DNA of 64,000 bases from Roseateles toxinivorans (GTDB taxonomy: Bacteria > Pseudomonadota > Gammaproteobacteria > Burkholderiales > Burkholderiaceae_C). The stretch covers positions 620,001 through 684,000 of the forward strand of contig NZ_SNXS01000002.1 of assembly GCF_004362525.1 (NCBI RefSeq), read 5' to 3'. Made by a program: the position numbers and the translations under genes. Positions 9,965 through 17,742 of the stretch are shown piece by piece. Each line of letters begins with the position of its first letter. Positions within the stretch are counted from its first letter, which is position 1. A model generated the notes under the pieces. It worked only from the letters and a program-made list of their open reading frames with translations. It had not been told where the DNA came from and searched no databases.

Positions 9965-11644
9965 ATGTACGCGAAATTCTTTGGCCTGCAGCACGAGCCG
10001 TTCTCGATCGCGCCCGACCCTCGCTACCTGTTCATGAGCGAGCGCCACCGCGATGCGCTGGCGCACCTGCTGTATGGCCTGCGCGGCGGCGGTGGCTTCG
10101 TGCTGCTGACCGGCGAGATCGGCGCGGGCAAGACCACGGTTTGCCGCTGCTTCCTGGAGCAGATACCGAAACGCTGCAATGTGGCCTATATCTTCAACCC
10201 CAAGCTCACCGTCAACGAGCTGCTGAAGACGGTCTGCGAGGAATACGGCATCCAGCACGAGCACCCGGAGGCTGCGGCCGAGACGGTCAAGCAGTACCTG
10301 GACCCGATCAACGAGTTCCTGCTCCGCACCCATGCGGTCGGCCAGAACAATGTGCTGATCATCGACGAGGCGCAGAACCTGTCGGCCGAGGTGCTGGAGC
10401 AGCTGCGGCTGCTGACCAATCTCGAAACCAATGAGCGCAAGCTGCTGCAGATCATCCTGATCGGCCAGCCCGAGCTGCGCACCTTGCTGGCCCGGCCCGA
10501 GCTGGAGCAGCTGGCCCAGCGGGTGATCGCGCGCTTTCATCTGCAGGCCCTGTCCGAGCCGGAGACCTCGCAGTACGTGCGCCATCGTCTAGGCGTGGCC
10601 GGCTTCAGCGGCGTGCTGCCCTTTGATCGCAAGGCCTTGCGGCGCATCTTCCGGTTGACCGGTGGCGTGCCGCGGCGCATCAATCTGCTCTGCGACCGGG
10701 CCCTGCTGGGCGCCTATGCCCAGGGGCGCAGGCAGGTCGATGGCGCCACGGTTGATCAGGCCGCCGCGGAGGTGTTCGATGCCGGCCGCTTGCGCGCCGC
10801 AGTGCCCGGCCGCCGCCGCGCCATTGCGTGGCTGGCCGGTGCGACCGGCGTGGTCGCTGTGGCGACGGCCATCGCGCTGGTCATGGCCATGCCTGATCGC
10901 GGGCCGGCCCGCCCGCTGGCCGCTGCTCGGCCAGCATCAAGCCCGACGGCCGCTGCCCCGGCCAGCCGCGTAGCAGCGTCGAGCACCAGCGTGGTGAAGC
11001 CGGCCGCCTCACGGCCGGCTCCGACGCTGGAAGTCTCTTCCGCCGCCATCACCTGGGGCCTGCGCGATGAGGGCGAGGCCTGGCGAGAACTGGCCCCGGC
11101 CTGGCGCCTGACCCTGCCCGAGGGCGATCCCTGCCCGGCCGCCAAGCGCCAGCAGCTGCAGTGCTTCCGCAGCGAGGGCGGCCTGGCCCTGCTGCGCCTG
11201 CTCGATCGGCCCAGCCTGCTGACCCTGCGCGATGACGACGGCAAGCCCTCCTATGTGCTGCTGCTCGGCCTGGGCAGCCAGCATGCGACCGTGCGAGCCG
11301 GCTCGCGCACGCAAACCATCAGCCTGCTCGCGCTGGGCCGGCAGTGGCGCGGCGAGTTCGCCACGCTGTGGCGAACGCCCCCGGGCTATACGGCCAGGCT
11401 GGGCCCGGGCCCGGCGCTGGACTGGTTGGACCTTCAGCTGGCCCAGGCCCTGGGCTTGGCCCCTGGGCCGGCCGGGCGCGGCCTGGATGCCGCCTTGCGG
11501 TCCCGGGTGGCGGCCTTCCAGCGTGCCCAGGGCATGGTCAGCGATGGCCGGGTGGGGCCGGTCACGCTGATGCAGCTGAACCGCGCCGCGGGCGTGGTCG
11601 AGCCCCGCCTGCAGCCGCTTCCGACCTCAGACCTTGCCAGCTAG
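9965..11644 (+). CDS. gspA: General secretion pathway ATPase GspA/ExeA
   Basis: A 559-residue inner-membrane AAA ATPase that, with GspB, helps place the type II secretion secretin through the peptidoglycan. 'MYAKFFGLQHEPFSIAPDPRY' is the canonical ExeA start; an ATG 24 bases upstream is possible. Walker A is GEIGAGKT (50-57) and Walker B 'VLIIDEAQNL'. One membrane span lies near 282-308 ('AIAWLAGATGVVAVATAIALVMAM'), followed by an Ala/Pro-rich periplasmic stretch. A C-terminal peptidoglycan-binding domain holds 'AALRSRVAAFQRAQGM' and 'DGRVGPVTLMQLN'. It is followed after 8 bases by gspB. No other gsp gene is in the window. Confidence 0.94.
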   Translation: MYAKFFGLQHEPFSIAPDPRYLFMSERHRDALAHLLYGLRGGGGFVLLTGEIGAGKTTVCRCFLEQIPKRCNVAYIFNPKLTVNELLKTVCEEYGIQHEHPEAAAETVKQYLDPINEFLLRTHAVGQNNVLIIDEAQNLSAEVLEQLRLLTNLETNERKLLQIILIGQPELRTLLARPELEQLAQRVIARFHLQALSEPETSQYVRHRLGVAGFSGVLPFDRKALRRIFRLTGGVPRRINLLCDRALLGAYAQGRRQVDGATVDQAAAEVFDAGRLRAAVPGRRRAIAWLAGATGVVAVATAIALVMAMPDRGPARPLAAARPASSPTAAAPASRVAASSTSVVKPAASRPAPTLEVSSAAITWGLRDEGEAWRELAPAWRLTLPEGDPCPAAKRQQLQCFRSEGGLALLRLLDRPSLLTLRDDDGKPSYVLLLGLGSQHATVRAGSRTQTISLLALGRQWRGEFATLWRTPPGYTARLGPGPALDWLDLQLAQALGLAPGPAGRGLDAALRSRVAAFQRAQGMVSDGRVGPVTLMQLNRAAGVVEPRLQPLPTSDLAS

Positions 11645-11652
11645 GGCCGCCC

Positions 11653-12282
11653 ATGTCGTACATCCTTGATGCCCTCAGGCGCGCCGAATCCGAACGCGAG
11701 CGCGGCACCGTGCCCACCTTGAGTGCCAACCCGGCGGCGGCAGACCTGGCCGACGATGATGTGGCTGTGCGGCGCGTGCGGCCTTGGGTCTGGGCGGGCA
11801 TGCTGCTGTTGCTGGCGGTGCTGGGTGCGGCAGCGGCGCATCGGTTGATGCGCGGAGACGCCGTACCGCCGCCCACGCCGCCATCGCCGCCGGCCCAGCC
11901 CGCGCAGACCCAGACCGTCGCTGCAGCACCGCCGCCGCCACCTGCCGCTCAAGCCGCTGCGGTCGCGCCGCCGCCGGTTGAGGCAATACCTGCCCCCGAA
12001 ACGAAACCGCGTGCGCCGTCGCGGCCGCCGGCGCCCGCCGCTGCGGCGGAGCGTCCGCTGCCCATGGCCAGCGGCCTGCCCGAGGACATCCGCCGGCAGT
12101 TGCCACCGCTGGTGGCCGGCGGTGCGATGTACTCCGAGTCCGCCGCCCACCGTATCCTGATCGTCAACGGCCAGCTGTTTCGCGAGGGCGACAGGATCGC
12201 CCCCGAGCTGGTGCTGGAGCAGATCAGGCACCGGGGCGCTGTGCTGTCGTTCAAGGGCCAACGCTTTCGCATCAGCTACTGA
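11653..12282 (+). CDS. gspB: General secretion pathway protein GspB/ExeB
   Basis: A 209-residue single-span inner-membrane protein: 'MSYILDALRRAESERERG' is the hallmark N-terminus, a transmembrane helix lies at about 46-66, a Pro/Ala-rich linker at about 70-140, and the C-terminal GspB domain has 'GAMYSESAAHRILIVNGQLFREGD' and 'FKGQRFRISY'. It partners GspA in assembling the type II secretin. The 8-base gap to gspA implies one transcript. The next gene is convergent and starts its stop codon 16 bases away; no clear terminator hairpin is visible. Confidence 0.93.
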   Translation: MSYILDALRRAESERERGTVPTLSANPAAADLADDDVAVRRVRPWVWAGMLLLLAVLGAAAAHRLMRGDAVPPPTPPSPPAQPAQTQTVAAAPPPPPAAQAAAVAPPPVEAIPAPETKPRAPSRPPAPAAAAERPLPMASGLPEDIRRQLPPLVAGGAMYSESAAHRILIVNGQLFREGDRIAPELVLEQIRHRGAVLSFKGQRFRISY

Positions 12283-12298
12283 TCGCCAGGCCCCAGGC

Positions 12299-12868
12299 TC
12301 AAGCGACAGCGCCGTTGCGGCCGGGCAGCCGGTAGCGCAGCTCCGCAAAGCCCGGCCCGATCAGGCGGGCCGACAGCAGGCGCCAGGGCGGACTCGTGAC
12401 GCGGCGGGGAAACAGCGGCTTGCCTGTGCCCAGGGTCACCGAGGCCACCTGGATGATGGCTTCATCCAGCAGTCCGGCATCATGGAACTGCCCGGCCAGG
12501 TCGCCGCCACCGACGATCCAGATGTTCCTGTTGCCGGCGGCGAGTGCCATTTCGGCATGCACTTCCCGGACGCCTCCTTGAACCATGCGTATGTCTGCGC
12601 CTTCGACGCGGGGCAGGTCCCGGTGCGTGAAGACCCAGGTCGGCTGTGTGTACGGCCATGCCGAGCCCGCCTCGTCGGCGACCTTGTCGGCATGGCGAAG
12701 CATCCACTCGTAGGTCGTCGCGCCCATGGCCAGGGCGCCTACCTCCGCAATGAAGGCCGGATAACTGGTGTCATTGATGTCTCCGAGAGGGAACAGCCAG
12801 TCCAGGGAATCGTCTTCGGTGGCGATGAAGCCGTCGAGGCTGGTGGCGGTGTAGTACTGGGTCGTCAT
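12299..12868 (-). CDS. Dihydrofolate-reductase/RibD-like family protein
   Basis: A 189-residue protein with the RibD C-terminal (DHFR-like) fold: 'YYTATSLDGFIATEDDSLDWL' at the N-terminus, 'LAMGATTYEWML' in the middle and the nucleotide-binding 'IWIVGGGDLAGQF' near 120. Members of this group (YyaP/YwjB type) are NADPH-dependent reductases of undefined substrate, not the housekeeping folate enzyme. It lies 9 bases after an isochorismatase-like gene on the same strand, so they probably form a small operon. Confidence 0.87.
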   Translation of the reverse strand: MTTQYYTATSLDGFIATEDDSLDWLFPLGDINDTSYPAFIAEVGALAMGATTYEWMLRHADKVADEAGSAWPYTQPTWVFTHRDLPRVEGADIRMVQGGVREVHAEMALAAGNRNIWIVGGGDLAGQFHDAGLLDEAIIQVASVTLGTGKPLFPRRVTSPPWRLLSARLIGPGFAELRYRLPGRNGAVA

Positions 12869-12877
12869 CGAGAGCTC

Positions 12878-13513
12878 CTAGAAAGCGATGTCAACAGCCT
12901 TCTTGACTTCGGTGCGCACGTTGGGAACGCTGATCCACTCGAACACCGCGTTCAGCTCCGCCACTATGGCCCCTGCGGCGACTGACACTCCGCTCGGGAG
13001 CTTCATCGACTCGGTCGAGTGCGCGTCGCTGACCAGCGCCAGGTTGTAGCCGCGGTCGACTGTGGCATAGGCGGTCGCTCGAATACACCAGTTGGTCGCT
13101 GCGCCGGCCAGGACGATCCGGGAGATGCCGAGGGCCTTCAGTCGCTGATCCAGGTCCGTGTTCGCGAACGAAGAGTTGTACTTCTTGTGGATGACGAGCT
13201 CCGCAGCGGACGGGACGAAGTTCGGGGCGAGCTTCCAGCTCTCGGAGCCGTACTTCAGCTCATCGTCGTCGGAATGCTGAACCCAGACCACCGGCGCGCC
13301 GGCGGCTCTGGCCTTGTTCACGAGCGTCTCGATGTTTGCAATCACGCGCGTTGACTCCCAGATGCCGGATACAACGCCCACCTGGGCATCCACCACCAGC
13401 AATGCAGACTTGGCGCGCGTCGCTTGGCCCGCTGACCGGCTGTCTTGCGCGATGGCGAAGACTGGGCAAGTGGCTGCGAGCAGCAGCGAGAAGAATCTGG
13501 GTGAAAGTGCCAT
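12878..13513 (-). CDS. Isochorismatase-family cysteine hydrolase with signal peptide
   Basis: A 211-residue protein. The N-terminus (MALSPRFFSLLLAATCPVFAIAQ) reads as a cleavable signal peptide, which is unusual because most isochorismatase-family hydrolases are cytosolic. The catalytic triad of the family is present: Asp in 'LLVVDAQVGVV', Lys in 'VIHKKYNSSF' and Cys in 'GAATNWCIRATAYAT'. Such enzymes hydrolyse amides, nicotinamide or isochorismate-like substrates. It may share a transcript with the RibD-like gene downstream. The substrate is unknown. Confidence 0.88.
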   Translation of the reverse strand: MALSPRFFSLLLAATCPVFAIAQDSRSAGQATRAKSALLVVDAQVGVVSGIWESTRVIANIETLVNKARAAGAPVVWVQHSDDDELKYGSESWKLAPNFVPSAAELVIHKKYNSSFANTDLDQRLKALGISRIVLAGAATNWCIRATAYATVDRGYNLALVSDAHSTESMKLPSGVSVAAGAIVAELNAVFEWISVPNVRTEVKKAVDIAF

Positions 13514-13549
13514 GATGATTCTCTGGTGAGGTCCGCATCGATGCAGCGG

Positions 13550-13759
13550 CTACGCCTTGGCCTTGAACCAGGCGACCAGGGCATTGGCGTGGCCATGGCC
13601 CATCTGATGCTCGGTCTTGAGGTGGCTGACGAGATCCATGTGCTTGAGTGGGCCCGTTTGCTTGAGCACTTCCATCCAGTGGGCGATGGGCTTGCCGTAC
13701 TTCTTCTCGATGGAGGGAAAGTAGGAAGCCGGGCCTTTGACCGTTTCTCCGGTTGACAT
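13550..13759 (-). CDS. Small DUF4287 protein
   Basis: A 69-residue protein beginning MSTGETVKGPASYFPSIEKKYGKP and ending 'GHGHANALVAWFKAKA', the short helical DUF4287 fold of unknown function. The ATG at 13759 is set by AAGGAGT just upstream; a longer frame reaching 13828 lacks such a site. It lies 36 bases upstream of the isochorismatase-like gene on the same strand and may be co-transcribed with it. Confidence 0.85.
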   Translation of the reverse strand: MSTGETVKGPASYFPSIEKKYGKPIAHWMEVLKQTGPLKHMDLVSHLKTEHQMGHGHANALVAWFKAKA

Positions 13760-13872
13760 GCGTTGACTCCTTTCGATCGGCGTCGCTGTGTGCAGGACAC
13801 GCGCCGACAGTTGGGTGAATGATTCCATCTCAACGACGATTGATGGCAGCGATATTCGACACGCGGGTGTGA

Positions 13873-14277
13873 CTATTTCACCTGAACTGAATGAAGATAT
13901 TCTGCGACCCCCAGTGTTGCTGGAAGATGGCCGCCGACCGGACCAGGCCCGGCTGGATGGGGTACGGATCTCGATGCCAACACGGGCAAGGAGTCCTTCA
14001 GCAGATCAAGGTGCGTTTCGAGCGCCCGCGTTGAGTCATGAAACCATCGGAAGACAGCCGCATATCGGCCTCTGCCGTCGGTGGCGCAGAAGGCGGCCCC
14101 TGTTGTGGAGCGCCCCAGCACGGCCGTGGTGCCAGCGCCCAGCGTCACCAGCAGCACCTCGTCAGCACCTGCAAACTCGCGCTTCAAGAGGCGCTGCACG
14201 CGGCGGCCACGGATGCTGCTCATGCCCAGCGTGTATTGGCCGGCGAGGGAGGTCAGGGTGTCTGGGTGGATGGGCAT
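13873..14277 (-). CDS. Hypothetical protein
   Basis: An open frame of 134 residues starting MPIHPDTLTSLAGQYTLGMS. The 'LTSLAGQYTLG' opening resembles the small C-terminal domain of some serine hydrolases, but no catalytic motif or signal peptide is visible and the family is not recognised. The stop lies 113 bases before DUF4287, and the frame begins 6 bases after the Nudix stop on the same strand, which supports it being translated. It could also be a decayed fragment: the flank at 13810-13910 is more AT-rich than the surroundings. Confidence 0.45.
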   Translation of the reverse strand: MPIHPDTLTSLAGQYTLGMSSIRGRRVQRLLKREFAGADEVLLVTLGAGTTAVLGRSTTGAAFCATDGRGRYAAVFRWFHDSTRALETHLDLLKDSLPVLASRSVPHPAGPGPVGGHLPATLGVAEYLHSVQVK

Positions 14278-14283
14278 GGGGTG

Positions 14284-14754
14284 TCACTCCCTTTGCCTGA
14301 AGTGGCCGAACGGCAAGCCCGGCTGCGTCAATGCCGTGATGAGGAACGAGGGCTTCAAATCGACTTGATGTAGCTCCGTGAGCGCAAACCATGCAAACTC
14401 GAGCCGCTGGTTGCCCTCGATGCCGATGTGCACGCGGTCTTTGGCGAGTAGTTGAGAGTCGGGTCTGAAGTGGGCCAGGAAGTGCAGGCCGAGCTCATGA
14501 TGGCGCTGCCCCTGATAGTCGAAGAAGTTCTCGGCAACATACAGCAGGCGCTCGCAAACCACTTCTTGCCCAATTTCCTCCTGCATTTCCCTGGCAACGG
14601 TTGCGGCCGCATCTTCGCCGGGTTCGACCCGGCCGCCCGGAAGCGCCCAGAACGCATCGAACTCGGTTCGGTGCAGAAGGACCGAACCGTCATGAACAAT
14701 GACCGCCGCTGCCCGCAACTGAAACTTGTGCCCATCGAGGATGAAGGAAATCAT
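14284..14754 (-). CDS. Nudix hydrolase
   Basis: A 156-residue hydrolase with a complete Nudix box, GGRVEPGEDAAATVAREMQEEIG (about 43-65), matching GX5EX7REUXEEXGU. It would cleave a nucleoside-diphosphate-linked substrate with Mg2+. Flanking segments 'AAAVIVHDGSVLLHRTE' and 'FAWFALTEL' are typical of MutT-like housecleaning enzymes; specificity cannot be assigned. Confidence 0.93.
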   Translation of the reverse strand: MISFILDGHKFQLRAAAVIVHDGSVLLHRTEFDAFWALPGGRVEPGEDAAATVAREMQEEIGQEVVCERLLYVAENFFDYQGQRHHELGLHFLAHFRPDSQLLAKDRVHIGIEGNQRLEFAWFALTELHQVDLKPSFLITALTQPGLPFGHFRQRE

Positions 14755-14825
14755 GCTGCTGTGCGACTCCTACTTGTTGTGCCAGTGTCCTTTGTGCAGG
14801 GACCGCACCAAGGTTCGCCAAGCTG

Positions 14826-15044
14826 TCACCGCACCTGTTCATGGCCCTTGATGCGCTGCTCCATTCGCAGCCGTGCCTGCACGTCAGCGGAGGCCATGGC
14901 GACGAGCGCTTTCAAGGCAGCCGCATCGATATCCACTTCCGGCCTGAGCATTACATGGCGCATGAACTTGCCCCTGCCTTCCATCGGGAGCTCGGCGCCG
15001 CAGTAGTAACCGCCGACAAGCTCAAGCGTCGACGGTGTAGTCAT
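14826..15044 (-). CDS. Small hypothetical protein
   Basis: A 72-residue frame, MTTPSTLELVGGYYCGAELPM onward, ending in a helical stretch 'DAAALKALVAMASADVQARLRMEQRIKG'. No family recognised. A longer in-frame extension reaches 15572, but that part overlaps the DUF2269 gene and reads as noise, so only the short form is proposed. The start has a weak ribosome site (TGGAAAT). It could be a genuine small acidic-basic protein or chance. Confidence 0.4.
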   Translation of the reverse strand: MTTPSTLELVGGYYCGAELPMEGRGKFMRHVMLRPEVDIDAAALKALVAMASADVQARLRMEQRIKGHEQVR

Positions 15045-15262
15045 GCGGGTTCGATTTCCAGGCGGGGCGGCCTTTTGATCCCGGGCGACTCGACCCTCAC
15101 GATGCCGCAGAGTGTATCCGCGGGGCTTGCAGCGCCGCGCTGTTGAATCCGATGGACGGGCTGCAGGTGTTTTGAAGCTTGTCACGGAGTCGAGCCATGA
15201 GTAAATCCGGCACCTTGTTTGTCGGATTGAACGCCATCGATGCCGGTGCTGAAATCTCCGGG

Positions 15263-15730
15263 CTATCCCGGCTTCACAACCATGAGAAAGAAGATGGCCG
15301 GCATGGCCGCGAAGGCCGGGTAGCCCAACCACTCCCAGTACCGTGCATAACGCCAGTAGAGCGGTGGCAGCTCGGTGTGCAGCAGCTGTGCCTGGCGCGC
15401 CATGGCGGCCATGCGCAGCTGCAACCACACCACCGGCAGCCAGCACAGGCCCGCCAGCCCGTACAGCAACAACGAGACCAGCAACCAGGGGGTCGTCAGC
15501 GGCCAGCCAGCCCAGTGAGCCAGCAGCAAACCGCTGATGGGCTGAAAGATGACCGTCGGCGTGGTGAACCACCAGTCGGCGCGCACCGCGAGCCGCGCCA
15601 CGTGGGCCTGCGTGCTGATATCACCGCTGCGATTGGCAAAGAACAGGTAGAAGGCCGAACCCAGACCGGTGCCCACCAGCAGCACGCTGGACATGATGTG
15701 CAGCCACTTGACTGTCAGATAGGTGTTCAT
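15263..15730 (-). CDS. DUF2269-family integral membrane protein
   Basis: A 155-residue protein with four predicted membrane helices ('TVKWLHIMSSVLLVGTGLGSAFY', 'PTVIFQPISGLLLAHW', 'WLLVSLLLYGLAGLCWLPVVW', 'YPAFAAMPAIFFLMV'), matching the DUF2269 pattern including the N-terminal 'KWLHI' histidine. Function unknown. Its ATG overlaps the stop of the DoxX-like gene as ATGA (15727-15730), so the two are translationally coupled. Last gene of a four-gene unit. Confidence 0.87.
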   Translation of the reverse strand: MNTYLTVKWLHIMSSVLLVGTGLGSAFYLFFANRSGDISTQAHVARLAVRADWWFTTPTVIFQPISGLLLAHWAGWPLTTPWLLVSLLLYGLAGLCWLPVVWLQLRMAAMARQAQLLHTELPPLYWRYARYWEWLGYPAFAAMPAIFFLMVVKPG

Positions 15731-16098
15731 CGCGTGCGTATTGCCAATACCCAAAGCAGTCCGGCCAACGCAACGTTCTTCGTCAGCGGGCCAAGTGGGT
15801 GCAGCCACAGGTCAGGTCGAAGCAGGCTGGCCAGCACAGTCATCGCCACCATCATGAACAGGGCCATCAGATAGACGCGCCGTGACGGCTTGAGCCACAG
15901 CGCCAGACCCAGCAGCGCATCGACGACGGCACCACCCAGTATCAGGGTGTCCATCAATGCCGGCTGTTGCATCCCGGCCGCACGCAGCAACTCGGCGCTC
16001 TGCCCATGCCACTCGATGACACTGACCAGGCTGGTGGCGAGCCAGACGAAGACCAGGCAGTAGCGCAACAGTTTGACGTCCCGCGCTTCGAGGCGCAT
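15727..16098 (-). CDS. DoxX-like small membrane protein
   Basis: A 123-residue protein with four membrane helices ('LLRYCLVFVWLATSLVSV', 'LILGGAVVDALLGLALWL', 'VYLMALFMMVAMTVLASLL', 'NVALAGLLWVLAIRTR') in the DoxX-like arrangement. The ATG at 16098 is preferred because AGGAG (16104-16108, minus strand) lies 5 bases ahead; another ATG at 16113 overlaps the stop of the SRPBCC gene as ATGA but has no ribosome site of its own. Coupled to DUF2269 downstream. DoxX-type proteins often associate with quinone or thiol redox, but no function is established here. Confidence 0.85.
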   Translation of the reverse strand: MRLEARDVKLLRYCLVFVWLATSLVSVIEWHGQSAELLRAAGMQQPALMDTLILGGAVVDALLGLALWLKPSRRVYLMALFMMVAMTVLASLLRPDLWLHPLGPLTKNVALAGLLWVLAIRTR

Positions 16099-16109
16099 GT
16101 CCGCTCCTG

Positions 16110-16601
16110 TCATTGGGTAAGCTCCTGCCAGGCGCTCAACTCATCGGCATGCCCGGTCAGGAATTGGCTCATGCGCTCGAAGCGCCGCCGGGTCTGCCGA
16201 TCGAAGACCAAGCGGACGACGGGCTCGATCAGCCAGCGAAGTGCGCGCGGCCCTGCCTCGAAGGTGTAGGTGTATATCAAGATTGAGTTCTGGGCATCGA
16301 TGGGCCGATGTTGCATTGATGCGGCCCAACGTGTGAACGGAAACGAACGGCCGATCATGCTCGCTGCGGCCCGGTGGGGCCGATCGAATGAAACAAAGCG
16401 CGTGCGCATCGCCAGCCCGCGCAGCCAGCCGGCGCCACTGCTTTCCGTCACTGCACCGACATAGGGACAGGGCGCGCCGCCCTGGACTTCGGTCACGGCC
16501 ACCAGCGAATCCCAGCGCAGGCGCCAATGGTGATAGTGGAAGGCATCAAAGGCCACCGCCGCAGAAGCGGGCATCACGAACTCAAGTCGGCCGTGTGCCA
16601 T
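16110..16601 (-). CDS. SRPBCC (polyketide cyclase-like) family protein
   Basis: A 163-residue protein, MAHGRLEFVMPASAAVAFDAFHYHHWRLRWD onward, with the START/SRPBCC layout of an N-terminal strand, helices and a long C-terminal helix ('PRALRWLIEPVVRLVFDRQTRRRFERM'). It would form a hydrophobic pocket for a lipid or aromatic ligand. The start at 16601 overlaps the end of the saccharopine-dehydrogenase-like gene by 20 bases, which fits operon organisation. The ligand is unknown. Confidence 0.8.
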   Translation of the reverse strand: MAHGRLEFVMPASAAVAFDAFHYHHWRLRWDSLVAVTEVQGGAPCPYVGAVTESSGAGWLRGLAMRTRFVSFDRPHRAAASMIGRSFPFTRWAASMQHRPIDAQNSILIYTYTFEAGPRALRWLIEPVVRLVFDRQTRRRFERMSQFLTGHADELSAWQELTQ

Positions 16602-17712
16602 CGCCACCACCCTCTTCAAGCACATCGGTCAACATGCCCCAGCGTGCGAACTCGGGCTCGAAGTCGCCGAGCGACAGGAGGCCCGTGCAAGGATGCGCCC
16701 CTGTCGGTAACGACTCACCGCGCGCCAGTCGGCGCGCCAGCAGGATGGCGGCCATGCAGGGGATCTCGGGGCCACGGTCATTGTCGGCGGCGATATGCCA
16801 GGCCCGGCTGGCTTCAAGGCCCCGTGCGTCCAGGCCCTGCACGCGCACCACCATGCCGCCCAACGACGATCCCAACCCATCCAGCCAGCGGGCCGAGGCG
16901 TTCAGGTGACGCGCCAGCGCCTGCGGGCGCCGCAACAGGCCGATCCGCCGCAGCCCGGCCAGTGTGGCCATGCCGCGCTGCGCAATACCGACCTCGAGCG
17001 CGGCGCGGAACATCACCGTCTGAACCCCGGCATAGAGCGCGGGAAACAGCTCCAGATCGGGAATGTCGCAAAGCGCCCCGAGCCTTGGGCGCAAGCGTGC
17101 AAAGAATACGCGCTGGGGTTGAGCCCAGCCATGACGCAACTGCCAGCGACCGTCCAGCCAGACCCGCAGCGGCGCCCCGCAATAGCTGAGCACGGCGGCC
17201 AAGGTGGCTTCGCCGCGCGGTGCGGTCTGCGCCGGGGCGATGCAGATGTCTATGCTGCGAATCTCTGGCCAGCCAACGCAGAGTGCGTCGACCACGGCAG
17301 AGGACAGTGCGGGTACCGTGCTGGCGCCGCTGATCGCGCTGCGGTCGGCCGCGCGGAACGGGGTGTCCAGCGCAGCGGAGAAGTCGCAGACGAAGCGGCG
17401 GCCGTCGGCCAGATCGATGTAGTGCGCGTTCGCAGCTGCTGCGGCGCGAGCCACGGCGTAGTCCAGGCCCTGGAATGGGCCCGCCGCGTGAACGACCAGA
17501 CCCACCCTCTGCGCGCGCAGTTGCTTGGCCAGGTCGGACCGACCGGCATCGATGTGCAGGCCGCGCGCACCGTGCGCCAGCCGCGCAGTCAGGGCCTCCG
17601 CACGGGCTGCATCGCGGCCGCCGATGAGCAGCTCGATGGCCGGGTCGGCGCTCAACGCACGGGCAATGCGTGCACCGAAGTTGCCGTAGCCGCCGAGCAC
17701 CAGAATCTTCAG
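16582..17712 (-). CDS. Saccharopine-dehydrogenase-like NAD(P)-binding protein, probable CTG start
   Basis: A 376-residue protein with an N-terminal Rossmann fold, KILVLGGYGNFGARIARAL, then 'LLIGGRDAARAEALTARL' and 'HAAGPFQGLDYAVARAAAAANAHYIDLAD', as in saccharopine-dehydrogenase-like oxidoreductases. The first GTG (17700) would cut off the leading beta strand. Extending four codons gives the family's normal (M)KILVLGGYGNFG, beginning at a CTG codon (17712) that has GGGAGG 4 bases in front. A CTG start is therefore the best model. First gene of a unit with SRPBCC, DoxX-like and DUF2269 genes; the substrate is unknown. Confidence 0.82.
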   Translation of the reverse strand: MKILVLGGYGNFGARIARALSADPAIELLIGGRDAARAEALTARLAHGARGLHIDAGRSDLAKQLRAQRVGLVVHAAGPFQGLDYAVARAAAAANAHYIDLADGRRFVCDFSAALDTPFRAADRSAISGASTVPALSSAVVDALCVGWPEIRSIDICIAPAQTAPRGEATLAAVLSYCGAPLRVWLDGRWQLRHGWAQPQRVFFARLRPRLGALCDIPDLELFPALYAGVQTVMFRAALEVGIAQRGMATLAGLRRIGLLRRPQALARHLNASARWLDGLGSSLGGMVVRVQGLDARGLEASRAWHIAADNDRGPEIPCMAAILLARRLARGESLPTGAHPCTGLLSLGDFEPEFARWGMLTDVLEEGGGDGTRPT

Positions 17713-17716
17713 AACG

Positions 17717-17722
17717 CCTCCC
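17717..17722 (-). promoter_or_regulatory. Shine-Dalgarno site pointing to a CTG start
   Basis: GGGAGG on the minus strand ends 4 bases before CTG at 17712 and 16 bases before the first conventional start (GTG, 17700). The spacing supports the CTG codon as the initiation site. Confidence 0.6.
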
Positions 17723-17742
17723 GAGCTGCCAGCCTGATAGGT

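Noticed and set aside
14985-15070. A tRNA-like T-loop (GGGTTCGATTTCC)
   Set aside because: The surrounding bases do not fold into a cloverleaf, and no acceptor or anticodon stem can be drawn.
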